Assembly: GCA_038527215.1 (NCBI GenBank)
Contig: JBCBGC010000041.1
Coordinates: 1-55,988, forward strand
DNA from: JAWPMV01 sp038527215
GTDB lineage: Bacteria > Bacteroidota > Bacteroidia > J057
Direction: 5' to 3'
Length of the DNA stretch: 55,988 bases
Below are positions 8,702-18,083 of this stretch, piece after piece. Every line of letters starts with the position of its first letter. The stretch's first letter is position 1. The notes beneath the pieces are model-generated. The model saw nothing but the letters and a program-made list of their open reading frames with translations, was not told where the DNA came from and made no database searches. The position numbers and the translations under genes are program-made.

Positions 8702-11254
8702 ATGGCGCAGATTCTCCGCTTCTTCTGCATAACATTTTTTCTTACCTCCTCTTTGATGGCTCAAAACCTGACGGGTACCGTCAAAGACGAAGCAGGGAAT
8801 CCCATACCCTACGTCCGGGTTTATACCCAGGACAATGAAACCGGGACCACCACAGACCAGCAGGGACGCTTCCTCCTTTCTTTGCCAGAAGGCGTACATC
8901 AGGTATTTTTTCAACATCTGGGATATGAAAAACTGAGCCAAAGGATTTCCCTCAACCGGGACAAAGTGATGCAGATCGTGCTCCAGGCCAGTGATATCCA
9001 ATTGGAAGTGATTGAGATTGAGGCAGGGAAAAAAGATCCGGCCTACGCCATCATGAAAGAGGTGGTTGCCAACAAAGGCACCTATGTCAAGCAATTTGAA
9101 GCCTATAAAAGAGAGACCTACCTCAAAGTAAACCTGGAGCGGGACAGCATCCCCTCAAAAAAGCAACTAAAAGTACTGGAGGACTCTCTGGGCAGCCTAT
9201 TTAACAAAGACAGCATTTTAGCTCAGCCAGGCTCCCGGGTGCAGATCAACCTGATCGAATCTTTTGCCACCAATTTTTTCCGCTTCCCCAAGAGTTATAA
9301 AACCATCGTCAATGCCTACCGCGATTACGAAAGAGGCAAGGATTCTGGTCCCGTAACAGTTTCCATGGGCGGAGATTTTCGGCGTGCGCCACGCGGCTAT
9401 ATGGCCACCGTAGTCAACCCTTATTTATTTTACCTGGATGCCTCTGAAGCGGATTTCAATTTCTACCGTAACCTGATTCAGGCTCCCACGCTGGGGGACC
9501 GCCCTTTTATCACGCCCCTCCACAATACCCTTTGGCGGGCGATCTATAAATATAAGCTGGAAGGCAGAAGCTATATAGATGGACGAGTGGTCTACGAAAT
9601 CTCTTTCCGGGCCAGAAACCAGGACGGTCCTTATTTTGAAGGGACCCTTTGGGTGGAAGATGGCCTCTGGGCGATCAATAAAATCGAAGCCAATGTCCTC
9701 CCCTCTACCCTATCTATGTTCCGCAAATTTGAGCTAGCGCATACCTACCAGGGCTTAGAAGATGGGCGGAGATTGTTGATGGAGGAAAAATATACCTACG
9801 AAATAAAGGAAGGCAGAAACCAGTACTTCGGGCAAACCCTGGCCATGCACAAGGAGTATGAGTTGGACCCGGACCTACCTCGGAAATTTTTTCGCAATGA
9901 ACTGAGACGGACCGAAAAAGCCGCTTTTGAGCAGGATTCGGCTGCCTGGGCCGCGATCCGTCCGGTAGGCTTGCGTTCTGCGGAGGTGGATTTCACCAAA
10001 CGTCAGGATAGTATCATTGCCTATCATCAGAGTGATGAATACCTCAAAGGAGTAGACTCAGCCTATAACTCCCTCCGGGCCGAAGATTATTTTTTCAACG
10101 GTATCGTCTATCGAAACCGGGCCCAGGGCATGAACTATTACCTTGATCCGCTGATCTCCCAGCCGCAACCCTTTGGGGTGGGAGGTTATCGCCATCGCCT
10201 GGGCGGGCGGGTGATCAAAAACTTCAAGTACGGGACCGACCTGGCCGTAGGCGGTGAGGTGGATTATGGCTTTACCAATAAGGATGTCAAAGGCCGTCTC
10301 AATGTCTCCTACGCCTATGCCCCCAAACGTTTTGGGCGGGTGTTCTTTAGCGTGGGTGATGTGTACACCATCATCAACCGCTTTGAGACCATCGGGGCTT
10401 TTCTCCGCCGCAGCAACTTCATCAATAAACGCTTTATCCGGGTAGGTCACCGCTCTGAGATTACCAACGGCATCTACCTCCGGGTGGTTGGAGATTTTGC
10501 GGACTTTAAAGCCATTGATGAGTTAGAGCTTTCGGAGTGGTCCGAATCGCTCTTTGGCAGCAATAATACGCCCCAGGATTTCGATCCGTTTCGGGAGTTT
10601 TTGCTAGAAATCTCCCTCGATTGGACGCCGGGGCAAAAGTACTTCATGGAGCCCTATCGCAAGATCAACCTGGGCAGTAAGTGGCCTACTTTTACGGCTT
10701 ATTACAAAACGGCGGTGCCGGGCTTCTTTGGCAGTGAGCTGGACTTCCATTACCTGGCCCTGCGGGCACGGCATGAATTCAAACCGGGCACCTTCGGGGT
10801 ATCCCGTTGGCGGGTAGAGGCAGGACGCTTCCTCCAGGCCAAAAATGCCCGCTTTACCGACCAGACTTTTTTCCGGGGATCAGACCCCTGGTTTTTTGCC
10901 AATCCCCTCCGGAACTTCCAACTGCTGGGCCCCAGTATCTCCACGCGCAACGCTTTCCTCAATGCGCATTATCTGCATGAGTTCAATGGGATTTTGATGG
11001 ACAAAATTCCGCTTATTAAGCGGACCGATTTGCAATCAGTGGCCGGAGCGGGTCTTCTGGCGATTGAAGAAGGGAGTTTTCTGCACACCGAGGTCTTTGC
11101 GGGCTTCCAGTATCCCTTTCGCATACGGACTCAACGCCTGAAAATCGGGGTCTATTTTGTCACCGCTTACTCCAACTACTCTCAGGCTCTGCAAGGCCAG
11201 ATCAAGTTCGGGATCGCGGCTTATAATCCTTTGCAGAAGCGCTGGGAGTATTGA
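8702..11254 (+). CDS. DUF5686 / carboxypeptidase-regulatory-like outer-membrane protein
   Basis: An 850-residue protein with a signal peptide (about residues 1-20, ending SSLMAQ). A carboxypeptidase-D-regulatory-like beta domain follows (about 22-105, LTGTVKDEAGNPIPYVRVY), as in TonB-dependent receptors. The rest is the DUF5686 region (KKDPAYAIMKEVVANK, LWRAIYKYKLEGRSYIDG) and a C-terminal half rich in alternating aromatic beta strands that ends on an aromatic residue (RWEY), as expected of an outer-membrane barrel. It lacks a TonB box and plug, so it is not a canonical SusC transporter. The family is widespread in Bacteroidota with no defined function. It stands alone between a terminator hairpin and the 77-bp repeat array. 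Confidence 0.85.
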   Translation: MAQILRFFCITFFLTSSLMAQNLTGTVKDEAGNPIPYVRVYTQDNETGTTTDQQGRFLLSLPEGVHQVFFQHLGYEKLSQRISLNRDKVMQIVLQASDIQLEVIEIEAGKKDPAYAIMKEVVANKGTYVKQFEAYKRETYLKVNLERDSIPSKKQLKVLEDSLGSLFNKDSILAQPGSRVQINLIESFATNFFRFPKSYKTIVNAYRDYERGKDSGPVTVSMGGDFRRAPRGYMATVVNPYLFYLDASEADFNFYRNLIQAPTLGDRPFITPLHNTLWRAIYKYKLEGRSYIDGRVVYEISFRARNQDGPYFEGTLWVEDGLWAINKIEANVLPSTLSMFRKFELAHTYQGLEDGRRLLMEEKYTYEIKEGRNQYFGQTLAMHKEYELDPDLPRKFFRNELRRTEKAAFEQDSAAWAAIRPVGLRSAEVDFTKRQDSIIAYHQSDEYLKGVDSAYNSLRAEDYFFNGIVYRNRAQGMNYYLDPLISQPQPFGVGGYRHRLGGRVIKNFKYGTDLAVGGEVDYGFTNKDVKGRLNVSYAYAPKRFGRVFFSVGDVYTIINRFETIGAFLRRSNFINKRFIRVGHRSEITNGIYLRVVGDFADFKAIDELELSEWSESLFGSNNTPQDFDPFREFLLEISLDWTPGQKYFMEPYRKINLGSKWPTFTAYYKTAVPGFFGSELDFHYLALRARHEFKPGTFGVSRWRVEAGRFLQAKNARFTDQTFFRGSDPWFFANPLRNFQLLGPSISTRNAFLNAHYLHEFNGILMDKIPLIKRTDLQSVAGAGLLAIEEGSFLHTEVFAGFQYPFRIRTQRLKIGVYFVTAYSNYSQALQGQIKFGIAAYNPLQKRWEY

Positions 11255-11274
11255 TGGGAATGGAGATTTTTGAG

Positions 11275-11652
11275 AGGGCCACGAATGCACGAATGAGGGA
11301 CGAATCAGGAGCCATTCGTTCTTTAATTCGAGAATTCGTGGCCTTTTTTATAGGGCCACGAATGCACGAATGAGGGACGAATCAGAAGCTATTCGTCTTT
11401 AATTCGAGAATTCGCGGCCTTTTTTTAAGGGCCTCGAATGCACGAATGAAGGACTAATCAGTAGCTATTGGTCTTTAATTCGAGCATTCGCGGCCTTTTT
11501 TTTATAGGGCCACGAATGCCCGAATGAGGGACGAATCAGAAGCTATTCGTTCTTTAATTCGAAAATTCGTGGCTTTTTTTTATAGGGCCACGAATGCTCG
11601 AATGAGGGACCAATCAAAAGCTATTCGTCTTTAATTCGAAAATTCGTGGCTA
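11275..11652. repeat. Five tandem palindromic repeats of about 77 bp
   Basis: Units begin with AGGGCC at 11275, 11352, 11428, 11506 and 11584; the last is shortened and ends at the stop codon of the next gene. In unit 1, GGCCACGAAT (11277-11286) pairs with ATTCGTGGCC (11334-11343). CGAAT (11290-11294) pairs with ATTCG (11326-11330), and ACGAAT (11300-11305) with ATTCGT (11314-11319). The first four units end in a T-run of seven or more bases. They sit between the convergent ends of the DUF5686 gene and a SnoaL-like gene, so they can act as a bank of transcription terminators. Units differ by scattered substitutions, implying local duplication followed by drift. Confidence 0.93.
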
Positions 11653-12105
11653 TCACTTCCCAATCGCATTCCAAATGTCCAAATAAATCAGCCACTCTCC
11701 ATCCACCTTTTTCCAGACGATGACGTACTTGCCTTTCCAACTGGATTCAGCCCCATCCGGCCGGCGGCTTTTGCCTTCATAATACCCATAATCATAAGCC
11801 TCGTCTCCCAGGACTTTGATTTCTGAAGGGGTGATTTTGTGGGCGATGGTGGCGTATCCTTCCGGGAGTACCCAGTACTGGCGTACATCTTTGCGCCCTC
11901 CGATAATGTCGCGATTATTGGGGAAAATCTTGCCGTCTTCAGTATAGGAAGCCGCGATCTTGTCATAATCAGCCGCGACCACATGCTTCGAAAAGCTTTT
12001 GATATTCTTCAGGATGTGATCGATGTCTTCCTGGGGACCGGTATAGGTTTGGGCAAAAAGGCCCAGCGGGGTCAGGGCTATGAGGAGGCAGGTGATGAAG
12101 CGCAT
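11653..12105 (-). CDS. Secreted SnoaL-like / NTF2-fold protein (DUF4440 type)
   Basis: A 150-residue protein with a signal peptide (MRFITCLLIALTPLGLFAQ) and one compact NTF2-like domain. Recognisable pieces are the first helix, the DYDKIAASYTEDGKIFPN turn, and the terminal strand pattern KGKYVIVWKKVDGEWLIYLDIWN typical of DUF4440/SnoaL-like proteins. Such folds occur in small-molecule isomerases and as non-catalytic binding domains; nothing fixes a substrate. Its stop codon directly abuts the last 77-bp repeat unit. The amine oxidase gene ends about 50 bp upstream on the same strand, so co-transcription is plausible. Confidence 0.8.
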   Translation of the reverse strand: MRFITCLLIALTPLGLFAQTYTGPQEDIDHILKNIKSFSKHVVAADYDKIAASYTEDGKIFPNNRDIIGGRKDVRQYWVLPEGYATIAHKITPSEIKVLGDEAYDYGYYEGKSRRPDGAESSWKGKYVIVWKKVDGEWLIYLDIWNAIGK

Positions 12106-12155
12106 AGAGATAATTTTTGCTTCAACATAGCACTTTCCCCGCGGGCAGGATTGCT

Positions 12156-13358
12156 TTATCCTTCGGCGAGCAGGCGTTTTACCGCTTCATAACCGCTATC
12201 AGCCGCACCGTGTACCATGGCCTGATTGAGGGACATGGCTTCCCCGGCAAAGTATACTTTCCCATCCAGGGGCACTTTTAAGGCATCCTGGGTCTCCCGG
12301 TAATTCCCCTCAAAAGAAGTAGAATAAGAACCTCCTATATAAGGCTCCTTGCTCCAGTTTTGGACGATGCCGGCTTCAAACAACTCGGTAGCTTTGCCAT
12401 CAAAGATGTCGTCCAGTTCTGCCAGGACGGCATCCAGAATCGCCTGGTCCGATTCCAGCGCAGTGTAGTCCGCGGCCTTGCTATTGATGGTAAACAAGCC
12501 CATCACATGTTTTTCCGAATCCTTCCCAAACGCAATGTTATAAAAGAGTTTATCATCTTCGCTCAGCGCTTTGAAGATGCCATCCATAAAGAGCATATCT
12601 GGATAAAACCGCTCAGAAAATCGCATAAATACCTTTAGGCCATCTCCCATGAAAACGCTGTCAATAGCCTCTTTTTTCGCAGTCGGCAGGGCTGGGGAGA
12701 AAGTGATCATCTCCTTCTGCAGAACCTTGATCGGCACCGTAACGATCACCCGGTCTGCTTCGAAAAGGTCTCCGTTTTCTGTGGTTATCACGACCTTTTC
12801 TCCCGCATAATCAATCTTTGCCACCGGCTGGTTAAAGTTCATCCGGTCCTGGATAGAAGGCACGATATATGTTTCAAAAAAGCCATACCAGGTGGTGGAT
12901 TTAAACTTCCACTCACTGTAGAAATTATTAGCCCAATTGCGGTTTTTCAACTCCTCGTTCTTCCAGATTTGGTAGGTTTCCGGATCAAACACGATAGTCT
13001 CTGTATCGACGGTAACATTGTCATCGTTGACCATTTGTTGCAGGACCACCGGATCGGTGTGAATCCATTCTGCGCCCATGTCGATGGGAAAGTCCGCCAG
13101 AGACTGGTCTCTTTTTACCCGTCCCCCAAAATCCCCGGAGGCTTCCAGGAGTTCTACCTCGACCCCTTGTTGCCGCAGCAGATAAGCCGCGGTCATACCT
13201 GCCGCTCCTGCTCCGATCACCAATACTTTGCCTGCAAATCCTCCGGATAGTGGCGAAGGAAATAAGCCTTCTTTCGTACAGCCCTGAAGCAGGTAGGCCA
13301 TCAACGGAAAACCGGCTCCAAGGATCACACTTTTCTGCAAAAATTCGCTTCTGTTCAT
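12156..13358 (-). CDS. FAD-dependent flavin monoamine oxidase-like protein
   Basis: A 400-residue flavoprotein. A dinucleotide-binding motif at about 45-59 (VLVIGAGAAGMTAAYLL) leads into the amine-oxidase signature with GGR at 78-80. The C-terminal FAD motif is GKVYFAGEAMSLNQAMVHGA, and GSYSTSFEG is also typical. The N-terminus MNRSEFLQKSVILGAG resembles a degenerate Tat/lipoprotein leader, with Cys27 after LLQG, so the enzyme is probably exported or membrane-attached. The family oxidises primary or polyamine substrates; the substrate cannot be read from sequence. An AraC-type membrane regulator lies immediately upstream on the same strand. Confidence 0.85.
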   Translation of the reverse strand: MNRSEFLQKSVILGAGFPLMAYLLQGCTKEGLFPSPLSGGFAGKVLVIGAGAAGMTAAYLLRQQGVEVELLEASGDFGGRVKRDQSLADFPIDMGAEWIHTDPVVLQQMVNDDNVTVDTETIVFDPETYQIWKNEELKNRNWANNFYSEWKFKSTTWYGFFETYIVPSIQDRMNFNQPVAKIDYAGEKVVITTENGDLFEADRVIVTVPIKVLQKEMITFSPALPTAKKEAIDSVFMGDGLKVFMRFSERFYPDMLFMDGIFKALSEDDKLFYNIAFGKDSEKHVMGLFTINSKAADYTALESDQAILDAVLAELDDIFDGKATELFEAGIVQNWSKEPYIGGSYSTSFEGNYRETQDALKVPLDGKVYFAGEAMSLNQAMVHGAADSGYEAVKRLLAEG

Positions 13359-13445
13359 TTGTTGTTGATTTCATTGATTAAGCTCAATTAGCGATCCTTT
13401 AGCCATAATTTCGTCCGAAATTCCCCAATTCAGGCTATTCGTACG

Positions 13446-14588
13446 TCAATTTGGCACTTTTTCAGTCATTTTCTTTCGAAAAGCGGAAGGCGTGTTACCG
13501 GTCATTTTCTTAAAGGCAGTGTTGAAGGTGGATTTGGTTTTAAACCCACATTCATAGGCAATCCCCAGAATGCTATAATGGGCAAATGCAGGGTCCAGCA
13601 GTTTCTCCTTGACCGCTTCCACCCGATAAGCATTCACAAATTCAAAGAAATTTTTTCCCTCCTTTTCATGAATCACCTGAGAAAGGTATCCCGGACTGAT
13701 GCCTAGCCCTTCACTCAGTTTTCCCAAGGTAAGATCCTCCTCCAGGTATCGCTGCTGTTCCGTCATCAGTTTGAGAAGGTCCTGATGGTATTGCTCCGTT
13801 TTAGTGGAGAGTTTTCTGACCGGCAGGGACGCTGGCTCATCAGGCAGGGGAAGGGGTTGAAACACTTCTCTTTGCAGGATCAGAAAATACCCCAGGATAA
13901 ACAGGAACAAAGCCAGTCCCAAGGAGAGATAGATAAAAGTCTTTTCTGGGTCCTGCCCCATACTTGCCTGAATAAAACTGATCGTCCAGGCGAGGTCGAG
14001 GACCAGCATGCTCATTAAAAACCGTCGCAACCAGGCCAGACTTTGCCCGGCAGGACTGGCGGTTTGTTCATATAGATTACGCTGATATCGAAATACCCAC
14101 CAGAGGGATAGGGGAAGTAAGATCAAGGTCACCAGCAAGCCCAAGCCCTCCCCGATAGCCTCATAATATACTTCCATCGCCTCACGTTCAGAAGCGGTTC
14201 TAACCCACAGGTACATGGGAATCCGACTGGCTTCCAGCACCAGTTCCAGCAGGACAGGTGCCCACCACCAGGCTTCCTGTTTGGTAAGATATTGCCTGCC
14301 GTGGACCAGGGAAGTGGTAAAAAAGAAAATCCCCACCGGAATAATGCTTCGGTTGTAAACGGGCAATAGCAAAAAGAACCCTGCGGCGGTTTCGTTGAGT
14401 TCCAGGTTGTAGGAGAATTCGTAAATCAGCACAATAGAAATGCCCAGCAGAGAAAGGGCCAACATGCGATTGGAAAACTGATTGAATCGGGTATGAAAAA
14501 ACAGCAAGGAAGCTAAGGCCAGGCCGTGCAAACTGGCGATGAATTGAATCGCGCTGATGAAACCGTAATAAAGATCCTGGTTCTCCAT
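13446..14588 (-). CDS. Membrane-embedded AraC family transcriptional regulator
   Basis: About 380 residues. The N-terminal 230 residues contain six or seven hydrophobic helices (FIASLHGLALASLLFF onwards). The C-terminal 100 residues form an AraC-type double helix-turn-helix (LSEGLGISPGYLSQVIHEK and the signature ILGIAYECGFKTKSTFNTAFKK). This 7TM-like sensor plus AraC output is a known Bacteroidota arrangement. MENQDLYYG at 14588 is the best start; the frame is open 24 codons further but those lie in a non-conserved GC-rich lead. The gene precedes the amine oxidase on the same strand and may regulate it. Confidence 0.88.
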   Translation of the reverse strand: MENQDLYYGFISAIQFIASLHGLALASLLFFHTRFNQFSNRMLALSLLGISIVLIYEFSYNLELNETAAGFFLLLPVYNRSIIPVGIFFFTTSLVHGRQYLTKQEAWWWAPVLLELVLEASRIPMYLWVRTASEREAMEVYYEAIGEGLGLLVTLILLPLSLWWVFRYQRNLYEQTASPAGQSLAWLRRFLMSMLVLDLAWTISFIQASMGQDPEKTFIYLSLGLALFLFILGYFLILQREVFQPLPLPDEPASLPVRKLSTKTEQYHQDLLKLMTEQQRYLEEDLTLGKLSEGLGISPGYLSQVIHEKEGKNFFEFVNAYRVEAVKEKLLDPAFAHYSILGIAYECGFKTKSTFNTAFKKMTGNTPSAFRKKMTEKVPN

Positions 14589-14660
14589 ATGAAGGTTAAT
14601 CCCTAAGCCTGCCTCCATGGGCCCCTCAAAAGTAAGGCATCTTCCTGAAAAGGGTAACAC

Positions 14661-14690
14661 AAAAAAGCCCTCCTCGTAAGGAGAGCTTTT
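14661..14690 (-). terminator. Intrinsic terminator for the double SnoaL-like lipoprotein gene
   Basis: On the minus strand AAAAGC, a one-base mismatch and CTCCT pair with the matching 3' arm around a four-base loop, then run into TTTTTTGTG. It lies 24 bp past the stop at 14714 and separates that gene from the AraC regulator. Confidence 0.75.
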
Positions 14691-14713
14691 CGTAAGGATA
14701 GATGCATCTTTAC

Positions 14714-15589
14714 TTAGAACATCCCGTTTTGGTGGGCCATTTCAGCAGGTACTTCCTGAATCACATCCCAGTGCTCTACAATTTTTCCCCCTTCAATCCG
14801 AAAGAGATCATAAAATGCCTGCTTTTTTCCGTGCCACATGCCTTCGCTTACCGAAAGGACGAAGTTCCCTTCTCCTAGTATGCGATGGACTTTTTCATAG
14901 ACGAACATGTCATTGATGGAGCCTAGATATTCGAGGGCTTCTCCTAAACCGTCCAGCCCATCTTTGATGGCAGGATTGTGCTGGTGGTAGGTTTCGGTGC
15001 TAACGTAGTCTGTCATTTTACCGGGGTTTTTACCGAAAAGAATGTCATCGATAAAGTTTTTCACCAAGGCTTTGTTAGCATCCGTCTGATCCAGGTCTAC
15101 GATTTCTGAAGGACCATCATATTGGGTTCTTCCGCTGGCCGTTTCGGTTACCAGGGGTTGAATCGCATCCCAGTGCTCAGCCAGTTTTCCATTTTCGACC
15201 CGTAACACATCAAAGGTAACGACCTGAGGACCACCAAAGGCTTCAGCATTGTCATAGGTATTGTGCATGACGACCATGTCTCCGTCCTGGAAGATGCGAT
15301 GGGTCTGCATGCTGGTTCCGGCTTCTTTCAGCACGGGAAGAAAGCCGATCACCGGGGCAATACCCGTAGGAATACCAGGATTATGCTGAATGTAATTTTC
15401 GGTGAAATAGGTTTTTACGCCCGCTTCGTCGTAGTCGACAAAAAAGGCTTCCATTCCCTTCTGGGCAATGGAGCGAGGGGAGGGTTTTTCCATTTGTTCA
15501 GTATTGGCAGTGGTAGATTGAGTAGCGGTTTTCGTCCCACATCCACTGATTATCAGGACAGAAAGCGCTAGCATGAATACATATTTCAT
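14714..15589 (-). CDS. Lipoprotein with two SnoaL-like domains
   Basis: 291 residues from the ATG at 15589, giving a lipoprotein signal (MKYVFMLALSVLIISGC, lipid Cys17). Two successive NTF2-fold domains follow (about 45-150 and 165-285) that resemble each other. Both contain a YxQHNP motif (NYIQHNPGIPTG; TYHQHNPAIKDG) and both end in a GKxxEHWDxIQ motif. This signature belongs to predicted SnoaL-like aldol-condensation-type proteins. The internal duplication inside one lipoprotein is clear by eye. Substrate and reaction are unknown. An AraC regulator is encoded about 100 bp upstream on the same strand. Confidence 0.82.
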   Translation of the reverse strand: MKYVFMLALSVLIISGCGTKTATQSTTANTEQMEKPSPRSIAQKGMEAFFVDYDEAGVKTYFTENYIQHNPGIPTGIAPVIGFLPVLKEAGTSMQTHRIFQDGDMVVMHNTYDNAEAFGGPQVVTFDVLRVENGKLAEHWDAIQPLVTETASGRTQYDGPSEIVDLDQTDANKALVKNFIDDILFGKNPGKMTDYVSTETYHQHNPAIKDGLDGLGEALEYLGSINDMFVYEKVHRILGEGNFVLSVSEGMWHGKKQAFYDLFRIEGGKIVEHWDVIQEVPAEMAHQNGMF

Positions 15590-15684
15590 CTTTATTGATT
15601 GAGTGTACAAGATGAAACAAAGGTCTACCCTTTCAGCAGAGCTTTCGGTATCCAAACGCTCAGATGTACTGTAAAAATGGGAAA

Positions 15685-16563
15685 CTATTGAAATGAGAGA
15701 CGGAAAGCCTCCGGGGTTTGGGCAACGTGGCGGCGAAAGTATTTGTAAAAATTAGAAGGTTCGTCAAAGCCAGCAGCAAAAGCGATTTCTTTAATCGACA
15801 AGGGGGTGTGAATGAGCAGGCGCTTTACCTGCATGATGCAGATTTCATCCAAAAAAGCCTTGGCTGATTTGTTTAACATTTCCCGGGTGATGGTATTGAG
15901 GGTTTTGGTACTTACCCCCATCATCTCCGCATAATCCTGCACCCGGGTGGTCTCCTTCACGTGGGCTTCAGCCAGTTCCTGAAACCTAATGAAGGATTCG
16001 AGGTATTTGCGCGGTTGAATGAGAGGATACAGCTGGGATTTCGCCCGGTAAAGCTGGGCAATCAGGATATGTAACTCGCTGCGAATAATGCCCAGAGAAT
16101 AGCCGTCATTCACTTCGAAATATTCCCGGTGGAGCCGGGCCATCAAGGCTGCTACCTCTGGCTGGATGGAAGGAGCAAGTCGCACCCGGGGTTCTCCCAG
16201 TAGCTCATTGAATAATTGGAGGGATTTCTGGGCTTCCAGTTGTTCCAGATAGCTGATCAGAAATTCATTGGTAAACAACAGCAGGTATCCTTCCAGGTCC
16301 TGATTCGGCTGAAACTGGTGGATTTGATCTTTGCGGATGGTCAGCACCGTTCCAGGGGTACAGGTATATTCTTTAAAATCAATGATATGGCTTCCCTGAC
16401 CCGCAGCGATATACATGATGATGAAAAAATCTACCCGGTGAATCTCATAGGGCGAGTGGTTTTCGTAAGTACGCTTGAGGACTTTTTTCAGGGCCACCAT
16501 GTCAAAGCCAGCTTGCGGATTGTGCCGGTTGTTGAAAGAGAGTTGAATAGGAGGCTCGACCAT
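15685..16563 (-). CDS. AraC family transcriptional regulator (cupin-like sensor domain)
   Basis: 292 residues. The N-terminal AraC-binding/cupin-like domain includes GTVLTIRKDQIHQFQPNQ (about 65-85). The C-terminal double HTH contains VQDYAEMMGVSTKTLNTITRE and the second-helix signature IKEIAFAAGFDEPSNFYKYFRRH. There are no membrane segments, so it is a cytoplasmic one-component regulator. The adjacent same-strand gene encodes the duplicated SnoaL lipoprotein, a plausible target. The effector is unknown. Confidence 0.88.
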   Translation of the reverse strand: MVEPPIQLSFNNRHNPQAGFDMVALKKVLKRTYENHSPYEIHRVDFFIIMYIAAGQGSHIIDFKEYTCTPGTVLTIRKDQIHQFQPNQDLEGYLLLFTNEFLISYLEQLEAQKSLQLFNELLGEPRVRLAPSIQPEVAALMARLHREYFEVNDGYSLGIIRSELHILIAQLYRAKSQLYPLIQPRKYLESFIRFQELAEAHVKETTRVQDYAEMMGVSTKTLNTITREMLNKSAKAFLDEICIMQVKRLLIHTPLSIKEIAFAAGFDEPSNFYKYFRRHVAQTPEAFRLSFQ

Positions 16564-16619
16564 ATCAGGCAGCTAAGGAGACCTAAGTTACAGCCTGGAC
16601 ATCCTTTCCCACAAATCCC

Positions 16620-18080
16620 TTAAGGTTTTTCAGCTGGCTCATGATAAAACAGGATTTTTTGCTCGGTGATGCCCCAGCGATGAATTAGCCAGGCAGGGCC
16701 ATCAGACAAAGTCGCGTCGCCAACCGTTTCCCAGGCTATCACCGGACAGGCTTCCGGTAAGGGGACGACCTTGGCTTTGCTTTGGGCGAGACGTTCCAAA
16801 GCAGCCCGCTCGCAAGCATTCCGCTCCAAGCCTGGAGGGTCTGCCAGGGTGAAGATAGCTGCTACCACTAGCAGAGGTGGCACGTACCATCGGAATTGCT
16901 TGGCAGATAAGCTGTGCCAGAGTGCATGGCTCATCGCCCCAAATAGCCCGATCAACACCAGGGTTACGGGCAGGAAGGTATCATATCTTACCACCAGAGG
17001 ACGGTAGATGCGAAAGCCTCCTAAAGGTAGCAGGAGCAGGTAAAGCAGGATAAACAGCATGGCCAGGCGACTCAGCCGCACAAACTTCTTCTGGCGTTCC
17101 GCCGCACCAAAACGATAAAAGAGCTGATGGTTGATCAGCAGCATCAGGATCAGAATCGGAAAGCCGAGTTTCTGAAACAGGAGATTGACCAGGCCTTCGG
17201 GTAATCTGGCAAACCGCTCAACCAGGGGTATCTGTTCTGTACCTGCCATGGAATTAAAAGTCCCGACGTAGAGGGAGTACAAAGCCATCAGACAGATGGG
17301 CCCCAACCAAAGCCAGTATGCCCGGGGGATCGCCCGAAGCCAGGCCGCGCCACGCTTTCCAGTGGCCCAGGCTTGCAACAATTTCCGTCCGCCCAGGATG
17401 AGCGCCAGCACCAGCACGATGCCTGGATTGAGCGGTCCACTAAAGCACACCATCCAGGCCAGGATGCCCCAGAGGCCTGCTTGCCAGACCGGGATCTTGA
17501 ACTCCACCTCATGAAATTCCCGCCTGAAAAAAGGCCAGAAATAGAGCAGCAGCAAGACCATGGGCAAGGCGTAGAAAAAAGTATAAGTAGTCGCCGGATC
17601 AACGATGCCCATTTGGTGGCGGTAGCCATTGGCCTGAAAAAAAGGCGTGAGCAACACACAAAGCCCCATAAAATCCCACCGGCCCGGCCGAAAGGAGCCG
17701 GAAATATAGGTGGCCAGCAGCAAAACCAGCGCGAGATGGATCAGGGTTTTGGCCAGGGCGGCAGCCAGATATATGCTGTCGATAGGGGAAACGAAAGCCT
17801 GTAAGCCCAGCGGCATGTGCAGCATATAGGCCCGAAAGGAGGCATGGGAAACATAGCGGTTGGGGTTGGCGTAGGGGGTGCCTTCGGTAATGGCTTTCAG
17901 GCCCAACGGGCTATCAAATACCGCTTGCACGTCAGGGGCGGGCATGAGGCACCAGGCCATGTCCCCATCCATAGATTGATGATAGTATTGGACAAAAGAA
18001 TACCCCAGGTCCGCCAGAAACAGAAGCAGTAACAGGCTGTACAGCCATCGATATTGCGGTACCTGAAAGGGGTCTTTCAT
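16620..18080 (-). CDS. Polytopic membrane protein, possibly GT-C-like, in a glycan operon
   Basis: 486 residues with about ten to eleven hydrophobic helices. A periplasmic loop after TM1 contains DGDMAW, and a soluble C-terminal tail follows. An acidic pair in the first long loop and the overall topology fit GT-C-fold lipid-linked sugar transferases, but no defining motif was recognised. It is the last gene of a tight minus-strand operon: the GT2 gene ends 3 bp upstream and the FkbM gene lies before that. A role in cell-surface glycan synthesis is inference from context only. Confidence 0.6.
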   Translation of the reverse strand: MKDPFQVPQYRWLYSLLLLLFLADLGYSFVQYYHQSMDGDMAWCLMPAPDVQAVFDSPLGLKAITEGTPYANPNRYVSHASFRAYMLHMPLGLQAFVSPIDSIYLAAALAKTLIHLALVLLLATYISGSFRPGRWDFMGLCVLLTPFFQANGYRHQMGIVDPATTYTFFYALPMVLLLLYFWPFFRREFHEVEFKIPVWQAGLWGILAWMVCFSGPLNPGIVLVLALILGGRKLLQAWATGKRGAAWLRAIPRAYWLWLGPICLMALYSLYVGTFNSMAGTEQIPLVERFARLPEGLVNLLFQKLGFPILILMLLINHQLFYRFGAAERQKKFVRLSRLAMLFILLYLLLLPLGGFRIYRPLVVRYDTFLPVTLVLIGLFGAMSHALWHSLSAKQFRWYVPPLLVVAAIFTLADPPGLERNACERAALERLAQSKAKVVPLPEACPVIAWETVGDATLSDGPAWLIHRWGITEQKILFYHEPAEKP

Positions 18081-18083
18081 CTG

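Noticed and set aside
11275..11652. Possible CRISPR array, given regularly spaced repeats.
   Set aside because: The whole 77-bp unit repeats with no unique spacers, units are long palindromes ending in T-runs, and no cas genes are nearby.
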